A stretch of 64,000 nt of DNA from Thermaurantiacus tibetensis (lineage in GTDB: Bacteria; Pseudomonadota; Alphaproteobacteria; Sphingomonadales; Sphingomonadaceae). The position numbers and the translations under genes are program-made. The stretch lies in the NCBI RefSeq assembly GCF_015354055.1, contig NZ_JACHTM010000001.1:62001-126000 (forward strand). The letters run 5' to 3'. Every line of letters begins with the position of its first letter. Position 1 is the stretch's first letter. The notes under the pieces were generated by a model that did no database searches, had not been told where the DNA came from, and worked only from the letters and a program-made list of their open reading frames with translations. This document shows positions 8,678 through 19,251 of the stretch, piece after piece.

Positions 8678-10062
8678 TGCGCTACCTGCCGCTCACCCCC
8701 GACGACCGCGCCGCCATGCTGAAGGCGGTGGGTGCGGCCTCGATCGACGACCTTTTCGTCGACGTGCCCGAGGAGGCCCGCCTCGACGGCCCCATCGAGG
8801 GGCTGCCGCACCACAGCCCCGAGATGCTCGTCGAGCGCGAGCTCCGGCGGCTTGCCGCGAAGAACATGGCCGCCGGCGACCACCCCTTCTTCCTCGGCGC
8901 CGGCGCCTACCGCCACCATGTGCCGGCGAGCGTCGACCATCTCATCCAGCGCGGCGAGTTCCTGACCAGCTACACGCCCTACCAGCCCGAGATCGCCCAG
9001 GGCACGCTCCAGTATCTCTTCGAGTTCCAGACCCAGGTCGCCCGCCTCTTCGCGATGGATGTGGCGAACGCCTCGATGTACGACGGCTCGACCGCGATGA
9101 CCGAGGCCATCTTCATGGCCCGGCGGATCACCAGGCGGGCGAAGACGCTCGTCTCGGCCGGCGTTCACCCCCACTATGTGCGCGCCGCGCAGACGCTCGC
9201 CCGCTTCACCGGCGACCGGCTCGAGGTGGGCGCGCCCCGCCCGGATGCCGTGCCCCCGGGCGACGACCTTGCCGACCTCATGGCCCGGATCGACGGCGAG
9301 ACGAGCGCGGTGGTGGTGCAGTATCCCGACGTCTTCGGCCATGTCGCCGACCTCTCCGGGCTTGCCGCCGCAGCGCACGCGAAGGGCGCGCTCCTCGTCG
9401 TCGTCGTGACCGAGGTGGTCGCACTCGGCGCGATCCGCGCGCCCGGCGAGATGGGGGCCGACATCGTGGTGGGCGAAGGCCAGTCGCTCGGAGTCGGGCT
9501 CCAGTTCGGCGGTCCGCACCTCGGCCTCTTCGCCGCGCGGGAGCGGCATGTCCGGCAGATGCCCGGCCGGCTGTGCGGCGAGACCGTCGATGCCGAGGGC
9601 CGGCGAGGCTATGTGCTCACCCTCTCGACCCGCGAGCAGCACATCCGCCGCGAGAAGGCCACCTCCAACATCTGCACCAACTCAGGGCTGATGAGCCTTG
9701 CCTTCTCGATCCACCTGACGCTGCTCGGCGAGAAGGGTCTGAGGCACCTTGCCGCCCTCAACCACGCCCGGGCCTGCCAGACGGCCGACCGTCTTGCCGC
9801 CATTCCCGGTGTCAAGCTGCTCACACCGCGCTTCTTCAACGAGTTCGCCATCCGCATCCCCGTGCCCGCACGCCAGGCGCTGCGCGACATGGCGGAGATG
9901 GGCGTGCTCGGCGGGGTCAGCGCCGCGCGGCTGTGGCCCGAGGTTCCCGGCCTTGCCAATGTCCTTCTCGTTGCCGCGACCGAGTGCGTGAGTGCAGCCG
10001 ACATCGACGCGCTGGCGCGTGCCCTGACCGAAACCCTTGCCACGGAGTATGCCGGCGCATGA
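8677..10062 (+). CDS. gcvPA: Glycine dehydrogenase (decarboxylating) subunit 1
   Basis: 461 residues, the N-terminal half of the P protein, which in this organism is split into two genes. It lacks the PLP lysine and pairs with GcvPB to decarboxylate glycine. Recognisable segments include [16 protein letters not shown] near the N terminus, [36 protein letters not shown] and [20 protein letters not shown] near the C terminus. ATG 8677 overlaps the methyltransferase stop by one base. Its own stop overlaps gcvPB in an ATGA arrangement. Confidence 0.96.
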   Translation: MRYLPLTPDDRAAMLKAVGAASIDDLFVDVPEEARLDGPIEGLPHHSPEMLVERELRRLAAKNMAAGDHPFFLGAGAYRHHVPASVDHLIQRGEFLTSYTPYQPEIAQGTLQYLFEFQTQVARLFAMDVANASMYDGSTAMTEAIFMARRITRRAKTLVSAGVHPHYVRAAQTLARFTGDRLEVGAPRPDAVPPGDDLADLMARIDGETSAVVVQYPDVFGHVADLSGLAAAAHAKGALLVVVVTEVVALGAIRAPGEMGADIVVGEGQSLGVGLQFGGPHLGLFAARERHVRQMPGRLCGETVDAEGRRGYVLTLSTREQHIRREKATSNICTNSGLMSLAFSIHLTLLGEKGLRHLAALNHARACQTADRLAAIPGVKLLTPRFFNEFAIRIPVPARQALRDMAEMGVLGGVSAARLWPEVPGLANVLLVAATECVSAADIDALARALTETLATEYAGA

Positions 10063-11645
10063 GCATCCTCGGCTCCCCCCGTCCCACTTCCCCTGCCGCG
10101 CCGGCCACCACCGCCGGACCCGTGGCCGGGACCTTCACCGGCAACCGCGCCCTGATGCTCGAGGAGCCGCTCATCTTCGAGCTGGGCGACAGCAGCACCA
10201 GCGGCGTCGATCTCGAGGCCGTCCCGGCGCATGCCTCGCGGCTTGCCGGGCTGGAGCGGCAGGCGCCCATCGGCCTTCCCGGCCTCGCCGAGGGCGAGAC
10301 GGTGCGCCACTACACGCGCCTGTCGCGGCAGAACTACGGGATCGACCTCGGCCTGTTTCCGCTGGGGTCGTGCACCATGAAGCACAACCCGCGGCTCAAC
10401 GAGAAGCTGGCCCGGCTGCCCGGCTTCGCCGACATCCACCCGCTCCAGCCCCAGGACACGGTGCAGGGCGCGCTCGAGCTCATCCACCGGCTTGCCCACT
10501 GGCTCATGGCGCTGACCGGCATGCCGGCAGTTGCCATGGTGCCGAAGGCCGGCGCCCATGGCGAGCTGTGCGGGATGCTCGCGATCCGCGCGGCGCACGA
10601 GGCCCGCGGCGACGCGCGGCGCGTGGTGCTGGTGCCCGAGAGCGCCCATGGCACCAACCCGGCGACCGCCGCCTTCTGCGGCTATGCGGTCGAGAGCATT
10701 CCGGCGGACGCCCGCGGCCGCGTCGACTTCGCGGCGCTTGCAGCGCGGCTCGGGCCGGACGTCGCCGCAGTCATGATCACCAACCCCAACACCTGCGGCC
10801 TGTTCGAGCCCGACATGCGCCGCATCGCCGATGCCGTCCATGCCGCCGGCGGCTATGTCTACTGCGACGGCGCCAACTTCAACGCGATCGTCGGCCGCGT
10901 GCGCCCCGGCGACCTCGGGGTCGATGCGATGCACATCAACCTCCACAAGACCTTCTCCACACCCCACGGCGGCGGGGGGCCGGGCTCGGGGCCGGTCGTC
11001 CTCTCGGAGGCACTCGCCCCCTTCGCGCCGCTTCCCGTCGTCGTCGAGAAGGACGGCCGCTTCCACCTCGTCGAGGAGGAGACGGCGGAAGCCGAGGGCC
11101 ATGGGGCAAGCTTCGGCCGCATGGCCGCCTTCCACGGCCAGATGGGCATGTTCGTGCGCGCGCTCGCCTACATCATGAGCCATGGCGCCGATGGTCTCCG
11201 TCAGGTGGCGGAAGACGCGGTGCTCAACGCGAACTATGTGCTGCGCGGCCTCGCGGACGTCATGTCGGCACCCTTCGCATCCTCGGGCCCCTGCATGCAC
11301 GAGGCCCTCTTCGACGACCGCTTCCTCGAGGGCACGGGGGTGACCACGCTCGACTTCGCCAAGGCCCTCGTCGACGAGGGCTACCACCCCATGACCATGT
11401 ATTTCCCGCTGGTGGTCCATGGCGCGATGCTGGTGGAGCCCACCGAAACCGAGTCGAAGGCCAGGCTCGATGCCTTCATCGCCACCATGCGGGCGCTTGC
11501 GGAGGCCGCGAAGGCCGGCGACGTGGAGCGGTTCCGCGCGGCGCCGCGCTTCGCGCCGCGTGCACGGCTCGACGAGACACGGGCGGCGCGCCAGCCGGTA
11601 CTCGCGTACCGTGCGCCCATCCCCCCGCGGTCCGAAGCCGCGTGA
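10059..11645 (+). CDS. gcvPB: Glycine dehydrogenase (decarboxylating) subunit 2
   Basis: 528 residues. Carries the PLP site Lys in [17 protein letters not shown] and the adjacent [11 protein letters not shown] segment, so it is the catalytic half of the split P protein. Other markers: [29 protein letters not shown] and [12 protein letters not shown]. The start overlaps the gcvPA stop by 4 nt (ATGA). It is the last gene of the riboswitch-controlled operon; 125 bp of non-coding DNA separates it from the protease gene. No lipoamide dehydrogenase (gcvL/lpd) is in the window. Confidence 0.96.
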   Translation: MSILGSPRPTSPAAPATTAGPVAGTFTGNRALMLEEPLIFELGDSSTSGVDLEAVPAHASRLAGLERQAPIGLPGLAEGETVRHYTRLSRQNYGIDLGLFPLGSCTMKHNPRLNEKLARLPGFADIHPLQPQDTVQGALELIHRLAHWLMALTGMPAVAMVPKAGAHGELCGMLAIRAAHEARGDARRVVLVPESAHGTNPATAAFCGYAVESIPADARGRVDFAALAARLGPDVAAVMITNPNTCGLFEPDMRRIADAVHAAGGYVYCDGANFNAIVGRVRPGDLGVDAMHINLHKTFSTPHGGGGPGSGPVVLSEALAPFAPLPVVVEKDGRFHLVEEETAEAEGHGASFGRMAAFHGQMGMFVRALAYIMSHGADGLRQVAEDAVLNANYVLRGLADVMSAPFASSGPCMHEALFDDRFLEGTGVTTLDFAKALVDEGYHPMTMYFPLVVHGAMLVEPTETESKARLDAFIATMRALAEAAKAGDVERFRAAPRFAPRARLDETRAARQPVLAYRAPIPPRSEAA

Positions 11646-11660
11646 CAGCATCAACCACTA

Positions 11661-11675
11661 TTGCACGCGAGTTGC
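11661..11675 (+). promoter_or_regulatory. Weak sigma-54-like -24/-12 element
   Basis: TTGCACG-N4-TTGC differs from the RpoN consensus TGGCACG-N4-TTGC only at the first G of the normally invariant GG. It lies about 95 bp before the tagged protease start. An alternative sigma-70-like pair TTGCAT (11685) / TAGGCT with 16-bp spacing is also present in this 125-bp region, so the assignment is weak on its own. Confidence 0.25.
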
Positions 11676-11770
11676 CGTATTTTCGTTGCATTTCCTTGAA
11701 GGGAGATTAGGCTTGTGCGCGTTGGCCGGCGGGGGGTCTGCCGGCTGGGGCAAGCAGGAGGGCTTCTGAA

Positions 11771-12976
11771 ATGAAGGGACTTGGACTGGCGCTGCTCGCG
11801 GCTGCGCCTCTCGCAATGGCATCGGCGGCGCAGGCCGCTGCGACCAAGGCCATGTCGGGCAGCTATGGCGACCTGGTGTGGACCGCGCAGAGCTACATCG
11901 TCGGCATGACGCCGACGGCGGCGGGCGCCCCGCCGCGCTACCCCGGGCCGGGCGACGATCCCATCTTCCATGCCTCGCCCGCGCTCTACAGCGGCGTCGT
12001 CTCGCTCATCATGGACTATGGCCCCGGCGGTCTCTTCATCTGCTCGGGCAGCCTCATCGGGGTGCGGACCATCCTGACGGCGGCGCACTGCGTCTCGGAT
12101 GGCGCCGGCACCCCCAACCCGAACGTCACGACGGCCTACTTCAACCAGAACCTCGCGCCTGACGTGCGCTCGCCGTTCAACCCGACGGCGACAGCGATCA
12201 CCGTCGAGACCTACCATGTGAACCCGCTCTACACGGGCTTCGTCATCGACTACAACGACATCGCGATCCTGACCCTTTCGGCCGATGCGCCGTCATGGGC
12301 GCAGATCTATGACATCGATCTCGATGCGACCAGCCTGCGCGGAGTCGGCTTCAACGTCGCCGGCTTCGGCAACCGCTCGCTCAACGGCGGCTGCGGCCCG
12401 CTTCCGGGCTGCGGGTCGGGCGGCGCCACCGGCGGCACCACCGGCTTCATCCGCCAGGGCGACAACATGTTCGACTTCCGCTTCGGCGACCCGATCTTCG
12501 GTACTGCCTGGGAGCCGATCATCGGCCCCTTCTCGCGGACGGCCTTCTCCTACGTGTCGGACTTCGACAATGGCCTTGCCCTCAACGACACGGCCTGCCG
12601 CACCACGCAGGCGACGAACATCCTCGGGCCCGGCGTGACCACCTTCTGCGACCTCGGGCGGGGCCGGACGGAAGTGGGCGTGGCCGGCGGCGACTCGGGT
12701 GGCCCGCAGTTCGTGAACGGCAAGATCGTGTCGGTCACCTCCTATGGGCTCAGCTTCGGCACCGCCTTCGGGGACTGCCGCTCCGGCCTCCAGTCGAGCT
12801 GCGGCGAGTTCAACGGGTTCGCCCCGCTCTACGCCAGCCGCGACTGGATCCGGGCAGTGCTCAACCCCGGCGTCATCCCCGAGCCCGGCACCTGGGCGAT
12901 GCTCATCGCCGGCTTCGGCCTCGTGGGCGCCATGGCGCGCCGCCGCCGGGAATCGGAATTGGCCGTCAGCGCCTGA
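11771..12976 (+). CDS. Exported trypsin-like serine protease with PEPxxWA sorting tag
   Basis: 401 residues. A signal peptide (about 1-23, ending AQAAA) is followed by a chymotrypsin-fold protease with the full triad: His in ILTAAHC, Asp in YNDIAIL and Ser in GGDSGGPQF. Four or more Cys residues around the active site suggest disulfides formed outside the cytoplasm. The C terminus is IPEPGTWAMLIAGFGLVGAM plus an Arg cluster, an exosortase recognition tag, so the mature enzyme is probably processed and held at or released from the cell surface. AGGAGG precedes ATG 11771 by about 10 nt. It is convergent with a close paralogue at 13112-14275. Natural targets are unknown. Confidence 0.93.
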   Translation: MKGLGLALLAAAPLAMASAAQAAATKAMSGSYGDLVWTAQSYIVGMTPTAAGAPPRYPGPGDDPIFHASPALYSGVVSLIMDYGPGGLFICSGSLIGVRTILTAAHCVSDGAGTPNPNVTTAYFNQNLAPDVRSPFNPTATAITVETYHVNPLYTGFVIDYNDIAILTLSADAPSWAQIYDIDLDATSLRGVGFNVAGFGNRSLNGGCGPLPGCGSGGATGGTTGFIRQGDNMFDFRFGDPIFGTAWEPIIGPFSRTAFSYVSDFDNGLALNDTACRTTQATNILGPGVTTFCDLGRGRTEVGVAGGDSGGPQFVNGKIVSVTSYGLSFGTAFGDCRSGLQSSCGEFNGFAPLYASRDWIRAVLNPGVIPEPGTWAMLIAGFGLVGAMARRRRESELAVSA

Positions 12977-13000
12977 CCCGACCCGCCTTCGGGCAGCCAC

Positions 13001-13033
13001 AGGGGCCGGTGGAGCGATCCACCGGCCCCTTTG
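13001..13033 (+). terminator. Intrinsic terminator of the plus-strand protease gene
   Basis: A perfect 13-bp stem (13001-13013 with 13018-13030) closes a GCGA loop and is followed by TTTG, 24 nt after the stop codon. Stem strength and position fit a rho-independent terminator with a short T-run. Confidence 0.8.
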
Positions 13034-13061
13034 TCCTGGCATCATCAGCCGCAGCAAAGGA

Positions 13062-13089
13062 AAGGGCCGGGAGTTGCCTCCCGGCCCTT
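13062..13089 (-). terminator. Intrinsic terminator of the minus-strand protease gene
   Basis: A perfect 12-bp stem (13062-13073 with 13078-13089) with a 4-nt loop lies 22 nt beyond the stop of the minus-strand protease. Read on the minus strand the stem is followed by a T-rich run (TTTCCTTTG). Together with the neighbouring hairpin it insulates the two convergent protease genes. Confidence 0.75.
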
Positions 13090-13111
13090 CCATGTTCCCG
13101 AGAACGTCGGG

Positions 13112-14275
13112 TCAGGCTGCAGCCGCCGCCTTCCGGCGGCGCGCCGCCATGCCCACCAGGCCGAAGCCGGCGATGAGCATCCCCCAGGTGCCGGGCTCGG
13201 GCACGAAGGCGCCGGGCACCAGCCGCTCGATCCACGCCCGGTTGCGGAACACCGGCGCGAAGCCCGAGAATTCGCCGCAGCTCGACTGGAGGCCGGCCCG
13301 GCAGTCACCCCAGGCGGTGCCGAAGGTGAGGCCATAGGAGGTGACCGAGACGATCCTGCCGTTCACGAACTGCGGGCCGCCGGAGTCGCCGCCGGCAACT
13401 CCCACTTCGCGAGGGCCGAGGCCGGTGTTGCAGAAGGTGGCCCCCGTGCCGAGCAGACCACCGGTCACGAGGCACGAGGTGTCGTTCGCCGCGAAGCCGA
13501 CCCGGTCGAAGTCGGAGACCCAGCTGTCCGAGATCTGCCCCAGGGGTCGGCCGAGAAGTCCGGCCCAGCCGCCGCCGAAGATCGGGTTGCCGAGCGCATA
13601 TTCGAACATGTTGTCGCCCTCGCGCAGCCGCCCGAACGAGCCGGGGCTGGCGCCGACGGTGGCTCCCACCCCGCGGTTGCCGAAGCCCGCCACGTTGAAG
13701 ACCACTCCGGTCGGATCGACGAGCGCGTCGAGCAGATAGGAGGTGGCGAAGGCCGGCGCTGCACCGGCGAGGAAGATGATGGCGAGGTCGTTGTGGTCGA
13801 TCACGTCGCCGGTGTAGCCCGGCGCCACATGCACGGCCCCCAGCGCCACCCGCTGGATCCCCGGCACGAACCCGAAGTCGAGGTCGTAGAAGGGGTCCGC
13901 CGGGCCGGGGTAGAAATAGGCCCAGCCGCCGGTCGCGGTGATGGTGCCGGAGGCGTTGGTCACGCAGTGGGCGGCGGTCAGGATTGCCGTGCCGCCGCCG
14001 ATGAGGCTCCCCGAGCAGTAGCCGCCGCCGAAGATCTCGAGGAAGGCGACGCCATTCTTGTCCGGCCGGGCCGGGAGGTAGATCGGATCTCCGGGCGGAA
14101 CCACGGCAGTCGAGGTCTGGCCGACGATGAGGCTGCGCGCCTCCCAGGTGCCGCCGGCGAAGGTGCCGGACACCCGCCGCTCGACCGGCGTGGCCGCAAG
14201 ACCCGGTGCGGCAGCGGCAGCAAGCGCCGGCCCGGCGGCGAGCAAGGACATGGATGCGAGAAACGCGATGCGCAT
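13112..14275 (-). CDS. Exported trypsin-like serine protease with PEPxxWA sorting tag (paralogue)
   Basis: 387 residues. Signal peptide (about 1-22), then a chymotrypsin-fold domain with His in ILTAAHC, Asp in HNDLAII and Ser in GGDSGGPQF. The C terminus is VPEPGTWGMLIAGFGLVGMA plus an Arg/Lys cluster, a PEPxxW-type sorting tag in which the usual Ala after Trp is Gly. The last 200 residues are closely similar to the convergent protease at 11771-12976, with shared blocks such as VAGFGNR, GDNMF, VSDFD and LQSSCGEF. GGGGGT precedes ATG 14275. The upstream LuxR regulator gene runs in the same direction, 127 bp away. Confidence 0.92.
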   Translation of the reverse strand: MRIAFLASMSLLAAGPALAAAAAPGLAATPVERRVSGTFAGGTWEARSLIVGQTSTAVVPPGDPIYLPARPDKNGVAFLEIFGGGYCSGSLIGGGTAILTAAHCVTNASGTITATGGWAYFYPGPADPFYDLDFGFVPGIQRVALGAVHVAPGYTGDVIDHNDLAIIFLAGAAPAFATSYLLDALVDPTGVVFNVAGFGNRGVGATVGASPGSFGRLREGDNMFEYALGNPIFGGGWAGLLGRPLGQISDSWVSDFDRVGFAANDTSCLVTGGLLGTGATFCNTGLGPREVGVAGGDSGGPQFVNGRIVSVTSYGLTFGTAWGDCRAGLQSSCGEFSGFAPVFRNRAWIERLVPGAFVPEPGTWGMLIAGFGLVGMAARRRKAAAAA

Positions 14276-14402
14276 GGATACCCCCGTCAAAAACGCCCCA
14301 TCCCGGGATTGCGCCTCGCGAACCCCGGCTACGGCAGCATGCGTCGACTCGGCAGGGAACGCAAGGGTTGGGTGTCGGGGGCAGCAGGCCACCCCGTGCG
14401 GC

Positions 14403-15158
14403 TCAGCCGAGCAGATCCCCGAGGCTGATCTGCCCATCATAAAGCGCGCGGACCACGAGCTCGGTGCGGCTCGAGACGCCGAAACGCGCCTTCGCCTGCT
14501 CAAGATACTTGTGCACCGTGTCGGGCGCGAGGCCAAGGATCTGGCCGGCCACCCAGTCGCTCTTGCCGCGCGCGGCGAGCACCACGCACTCGAGCTGGCG
14601 CCGCGTGAGGCGCGGCAGCGGCGGGTTGCCGCGGCGCGCCAGCCGGCGTGCGGCTTCGAAGCTGAAGCAGGCGAGATACTGGGCGGCGGGCAGGCTGTGG
14701 CGCGGCAGTTCGCGCCGGTCGGAAAGAACGAAGGAGCAAAGGCCGCTGGCCTCGCCTGGGATATGGATGGGAACGGTCCAGCCGCGGGCGAGGCCCTCGC
14801 GCGCGGCGGCGTCCATGTAGGCCTGCTGCCGGGGGGTGAGCTCAACGAGGCGGGGAAGATCGTCCCACGCGAAGGGAGCGACCGTGCGCTGGCAGGCGGC
14901 AAGAACCGGGTCATCGGCCCAGAACTGGCCGGAGCGGAGCAGCTCCACCCAGTGCTCCGGATAGTCGGTGAGCTGGACGGGCACATTGTCGATCCTGAGC
15001 CCGTAGCGCTGGGTCATGGCGAAATGATCGAAGGCGAACGCACGCGTGGCTTCGGACAGGAGCTCGCCGATCTCCTCGACCCGGGCGGCCCGCATGACAT
15101 CGGCCACGAACGTCTGAACGCGCTCGAAGGCCTGTGTTTCCTCCGCGTAGCCGATCAC
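14403..15158 (-). CDS. LuxR-family regulator with autoinducer-binding-type domain
   Basis: About 251 residues from a GTG at 15158; another in-frame GTG is at 15188 and no ATG is available nearby, so the start is uncertain. Residues 15-170 resemble the autoinducer-binding domain (FDHFAMTQRYG, FWADDPVLAACQR, WDDLPRLVELTPRQQAYMD). The C-terminal GerE helix-turn-helix is complete: LTRRQLECVVLAARGKSDW, then APDTVHKYLEQAKARFGVSS. No luxI-type synthase is in the window, so it may be a solo LuxR or respond to another ligand. It is divergent from msrA, and two perfect inverted repeats in the shared 244-bp region are candidate binding sites. The tagged protease gene lies downstream on the same strand. 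Confidence 0.88.
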   Translation of the reverse strand: MIGYAEETQAFERVQTFVADVMRAARVEEIGELLSEATRAFAFDHFAMTQRYGLRIDNVPVQLTDYPEHWVELLRSGQFWADDPVLAACQRTVAPFAWDDLPRLVELTPRQQAYMDAAAREGLARGWTVPIHIPGEASGLCSFVLSDRRELPRHSLPAAQYLACFSFEAARRLARRGNPPLPRLTRRQLECVVLAARGKSDWVAGQILGLAPDTVHKYLEQAKARFGVSSRTELVVRALYDGQISLGDLLG

Positions 15159-15284
15159 CGCCCGAGAACCCCCGGGCAGCGCACGCACGGACAGCCACTC
15201 ATGGCCGGTCCCCCGCCTTCGGCCACGACCGCCGTCCTCGGTCCCGACCTCTGACTTCGACCCTCGCGTAGAAGGATTTGGCGC

Positions 15285-15297
15285 ACGGCACTGCCGT
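15285..15297. promoter_or_regulatory. Inverted repeat ACGGCA-N-TGCCGT
   Basis: A perfect 6-1-6 inverted repeat lies in the luxR/msrA divergent intergenic region, about 127 bp upstream of the preferred luxR start. Its half-site shares the core GGCA with the second palindrome at 15351. It is a candidate operator for the adjacent LuxR-type protein; this is inferred from symmetry and position. Confidence 0.4.
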
Positions 15298-15350
15298 TTG
15301 TCAACATTCGGGCGGGCATGGCGGGCAGATGCTTGCGCGACCGTTGCCGG

Positions 15351-15366
15351 TGGCACACATGTGCCA
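15351..15366. promoter_or_regulatory. Inverted repeat TGGCACA-N2-TGTGCCA
   Basis: A perfect 7-2-7 inverted repeat ends 36 bp before the msrA start codon, where it could overlap the msrA core promoter. The dyad size (16 bp) is in the range bound by LuxR-type dimers. The -12 half of a sigma-54 promoter is not present (TGCC, not TTGC), so an operator is the better reading. Confidence 0.45.
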
Positions 15367-15402
15367 GAACTTGAGGTCAGCAGCCGAAGCAGGGAGACGC
15401 CA

Positions 15403-15973
<571 letters not shown>

Positions 15974-15996
<23 letters not shown>

Positions 15997-18019
15997 ACCA
16001 GTCGATCGGCGCGAGGATCGACTGCAGCCACTGCGACGGCCGGCCCATGCCGTGGTTCGCCTCGGGCAGGCGCACCATCACTGTCTCGACGCCCTGCTGC
16101 TTGAGCGCGCCGAACATCATCTCCGTCTGCGAGATGGGGGTGCGGAAGTCGGCCTCGCCGGTCACCAGCATGGTCGGCGTGGTGATGCGCCCCGCAAGGA
16201 ACAGGGGCGATCGGGCGCGGTAGCGCTCGGGCGCGTCCCACGGCGTCGCGCCCATCCACTGGTGGAGGAAGAAGGGCGCAAGATCGGCAGTCGTCACCTG
16301 GTTCGTCCAGTCGGTCACCGGCCGCAGCGCGACTGCAGCGCGGAACTTGCCCGGCTCGCGGCCGATGGCGTTCAGTGTGAGCACGCCGCCGCCCGAACCA
16401 CCGCCGATGAAGAGGTTGCGGCCGTCCGCATAGGGCCTTGCGGCCACCGCATCGACCATCGCCATGAGATCGCCATGGTCGTCGCCGGGGTAGGCATCGG
16501 TGATGAGATTCGCGAACTCCGCCCCGTAGCCGATGCTGCCGCGCGGGTTGGTGAAGAGCACGAGGTAGCCGGCGGCGGCGTAGAGCGCGTGGGTCACCGA
16601 GAAGAACGGGCCGTAGTCGGTGTTGGGGCCGCCGTGGATGTCGAGGATGACCGGGTAGCGGCGGCGGGCGTCGAAATCGGGCGGGAACAGGAGCCAGCCC
16701 TGGATCTCACGGCCGTCGGGCGCCTTGGCCCGCACCTCCTCCATCCGGCCAGCGAGCTTTTCCTCGGCCCAGCGGGCGTTGGGGTCAAGGCTGCCGGTCT
16801 GGTCGCCACCCTTCGAGATGCCGAGCCCCGCCGGCCGGTCGGGGTGCGCGGTCGTCCAGGCGAAGGTGCTGGCCGCGGCGGCGAATTGTCCGCCTGCGGA
16901 CGGCAGGTAGAGGCGGGTGCCGCCGACCACAGGCACCTTCACGGCAACAGCGCCGGAGCCCGCGTCCACCTCGGCCACCCGGGTTACGCCCGCATCGTGG
17001 AACAGGAGATAGAGGGCGCCCGAATCCTCGCGCCAGACCGGGGGTGCCGCGATCGGCCGGTCGAGCCCGGGCGCGGCCTTGCGGACCGGCGCACCCGGCA
17101 CCAGCGGCATCAGCCAGACCTCGGGCATGGGGTAGAAGGCGCGCGTCGCCTCGGCCCCGGTGAAGGCGAGCATCCGCCCGTCGGGCGAGACGACGGGACC
17201 GGCCTCGCTTCCCGGCCGGCTGGTGAGCCTGACCGGGGGAGCGCCCGGCCGTGCGGCGTCGAAGCGCCAGAGGTCGCTCTCGGAAGGCGCCCGCACGCGA
17301 TTCGGGCTGACCGAGCCGATGAGGAAGCGGCAGTCGGCCGTCCAGGCGATCCCGGTCGGGTCGAGGGCGTCGCGGCTGCCGGTGGTGAGCCGGGTGGTCG
17401 CGCCCGAGCGGAGATCGTGCACGAAGAGGTGGAGGCTGCCGGGCTTCTGCTCGCCGCCGGCGTCGGTGCGCCAGAAGGGGTCGGAGACGATCTTCGGCTC
17501 GGGGGCGCGGTCGGCGCCCTGGGGTCGTGGCGGCATGCCCGGGATCGCAGGCGGCAGGGCCGGCACCCGGGCCACGAAGGCGAGCCGCTGCCCGTCGCGG
17601 CACCAGGCGGGCCCCTGAGGTGCGAGCTCGGCGCTCGTCACCGGCTCCGGCACCGGGTCGGCGAGCGTGAGGAGGAACAGGCGGGCCTTTCCGCCCTGCT
17701 GGCCGACGAAGGCGACGCGGCTGCCGTCGGGCGAGAAGCTTGCCTCGCGCGGGGCAAGGCCCGAGGGCACGAGGAGGCGCTGGTCCACCACCCGGCCGGC
17801 CTCGTCGAGGTGGGCAAGCCAGAGCTCGGCAAGGCGCCGGTCCGCGCTTTCGTCGAAGCGCACGCGGGTGAAGAGCACGCGGCGGCCGTCGGCGGCGAGC
17901 ACGGGGCTTTCCACCTGCTGCAGCCGCCAGAGATCGGCCGCCTCGAACGGCGTCTGCGCAACGGCAGGGCTGGCGGCGGCAAGGAAGCAGACAAGCGCGG
18001 CGGAGCAGGCGAATTTCAT
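15974..18019 (-). CDS. Exported S9-family (prolyl oligopeptidase-like) peptidase
   Basis: 681 residues with a signal peptide (about 1-21, ending SPAVAQ). The N-terminal two-thirds is a WD/TolB-like beta-propeller with repeated SFSPDGSRVAFVG and VVSPDGRMLAFTG blades. The C-terminal alpha/beta-hydrolase domain has the nucleophile motif GGGSGGGV, Asp in VTGEADFRTP and His in PEANHGMG. It should cleave short peptides in the periplasm, as in dipeptidyl/acylaminoacyl peptidases of this family. It is convergent with msrA (23-bp overlap) and divergent from the acyl-CoA dehydrogenase at 18073 (53 bp between starts). Confidence 0.92.
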
Positions 18020-18072
18020 GGGCTTCCGGTCCCTCTCCGGGCCCTGCTAGGCGGGCTCGAGAGGAGAGGCAA

Positions 18073-19248
18073 ATGCGGATGTTCGAGGCCTGGCGGGCGC
18101 GCTCGCCCTTCTACGACGAGACCCACGAGGCGGTGGCGCAATCGGTGCGCCGCTTCGTCGAGCGCGAAGTCGCGCCCCACATCGACCAGTGGGAGCGCGA
18201 AGGCGAGCTGCCGCGCGACCTCCACCGCAAGGCAGCGCAAGCCGGCATCCTCGGCCTCGGCTACCCGGAGGAATATGGCGGAACGTCAGAGGGCTTCGAC
18301 ATCTTCCACAACCTGACCCAGTCGGAGGAGCTGGCGGCGCCGGGCGCCGGCGGGCTCGGAGCGAGCCTCATGACCCACGGCATCGGCCTGCCGCCCATCC
18401 TTGCGCTCGGCTCGGAGGAGATGAAGCGCCGGGTGGCCCCTCCGGTGCTGGCCGGCGAGAAGATCATCGCGCTTGCCATCACCGAGCCTTCGGGCGGCTC
18501 GGACGTGGCCGCCATCCGCACGCGGGCCGAGCGGCGCGGCAACCACTATGTGGTGAACGGCGCCAAGATGTTCATCACGTCCGGCATGCGCGCCGACTGG
18601 TTCACGGTGGCGGTCCGCACCGGCGGGCCGGGCATGGGCGGAATCTCCCTCATGCTCATCGAGGCCGACCGTCCGGGTGTCTCGCGCACCCGGCTCGAGA
18701 AGATGGGCTGGCACTGCTCGGACACGGCCGCCATCCATTTCCAGGATGTCGAGGTGCCGCCCGAGAACCTCATCGGCCCCGAGAATGGCGGCTTCCTCGG
18801 CATCATGCGCAACTTCAACTCCGAGCGGCTCGGCATGGCGCACGGCTGCATGGCCATGGCCCGGGTCGCGCTCGCCGAGGCAGTCGAATGGGCGCAGGGG
18901 CGCGAGACCTTCGGCCGGCCGCTGGTCCAGCACCAGGCCATCCGCATCAAGCTCGCCGATCTCGTCCGCCAGATCGAGGCGACCCAGGCCTGGATCGATC
19001 TGCTCGCCGACCAGCACCGCAAGGGCACCGGCCAGCCGGCGAGCTACGCCATGCTGAAGGTGCAGGCGACGCGCACGCTTGAAAATGTCGCGCGCGAGGC
19101 CGCGCAGGTGCTGGGCGGTGCGAGCTACATCCGGGGCTCCAAGGTGGAGCGGATCTACCGGGAAGTGCGCGTGAACGCCATCGGCGGCGGCTCGGAGGAG
19201 ATCATGCTCGACCTTGCCGGGCGGCAGCTCTTCGGCGGCCGGCACTGA
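18073..19248 (+). CDS. Acyl-CoA dehydrogenase
   Basis: 391 residues, typical length. Flavoenzyme that introduces the alpha-beta double bond in an acyl-CoA and passes electrons to ETF. Motifs: LAITEPSGGSDVAAIRT (FAD/substrate contact), FITSGMRADWFTVAVRT, and the C-terminal RIYREVRVNAIGGGSEEIML, which contains the usual catalytic-base region with GGGSEEI in place of EGT. GAGGAGAGG precedes ATG 18073. The chain-length preference cannot be read. It ends 3 bp before the convergent YqaA gene. Confidence 0.93.
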   Translation: MRMFEAWRARSPFYDETHEAVAQSVRRFVEREVAPHIDQWEREGELPRDLHRKAAQAGILGLGYPEEYGGTSEGFDIFHNLTQSEELAAPGAGGLGASLMTHGIGLPPILALGSEEMKRRVAPPVLAGEKIIALAITEPSGGSDVAAIRTRAERRGNHYVVNGAKMFITSGMRADWFTVAVRTGGPGMGGISLMLIEADRPGVSRTRLEKMGWHCSDTAAIHFQDVEVPPENLIGPENGGFLGIMRNFNSERLGMAHGCMAMARVALAEAVEWAQGRETFGRPLVQHQAIRIKLADLVRQIEATQAWIDLLADQHRKGTGQPASYAMLKVQATRTLENVAREAAQVLGGASYIRGSKVERIYREVRVNAIGGGSEEIMLDLAGRQLFGGRH

Positions 19249-19251
19249 GCG

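Noticed and set aside
14276-14402. Sigma-54 promoter before the minus-strand tagged protease
   Set aside because: No GG-N10-GC pair resembling the consensus was found on the minus strand in the 127 bp upstream of its start.
15351-15366. Sigma-54 promoter before msrA
   Set aside because: TGGCAC is present, but the -12 element reads TGCC instead of TTGC, and the whole site is a perfect palindrome, so an operator is more likely.
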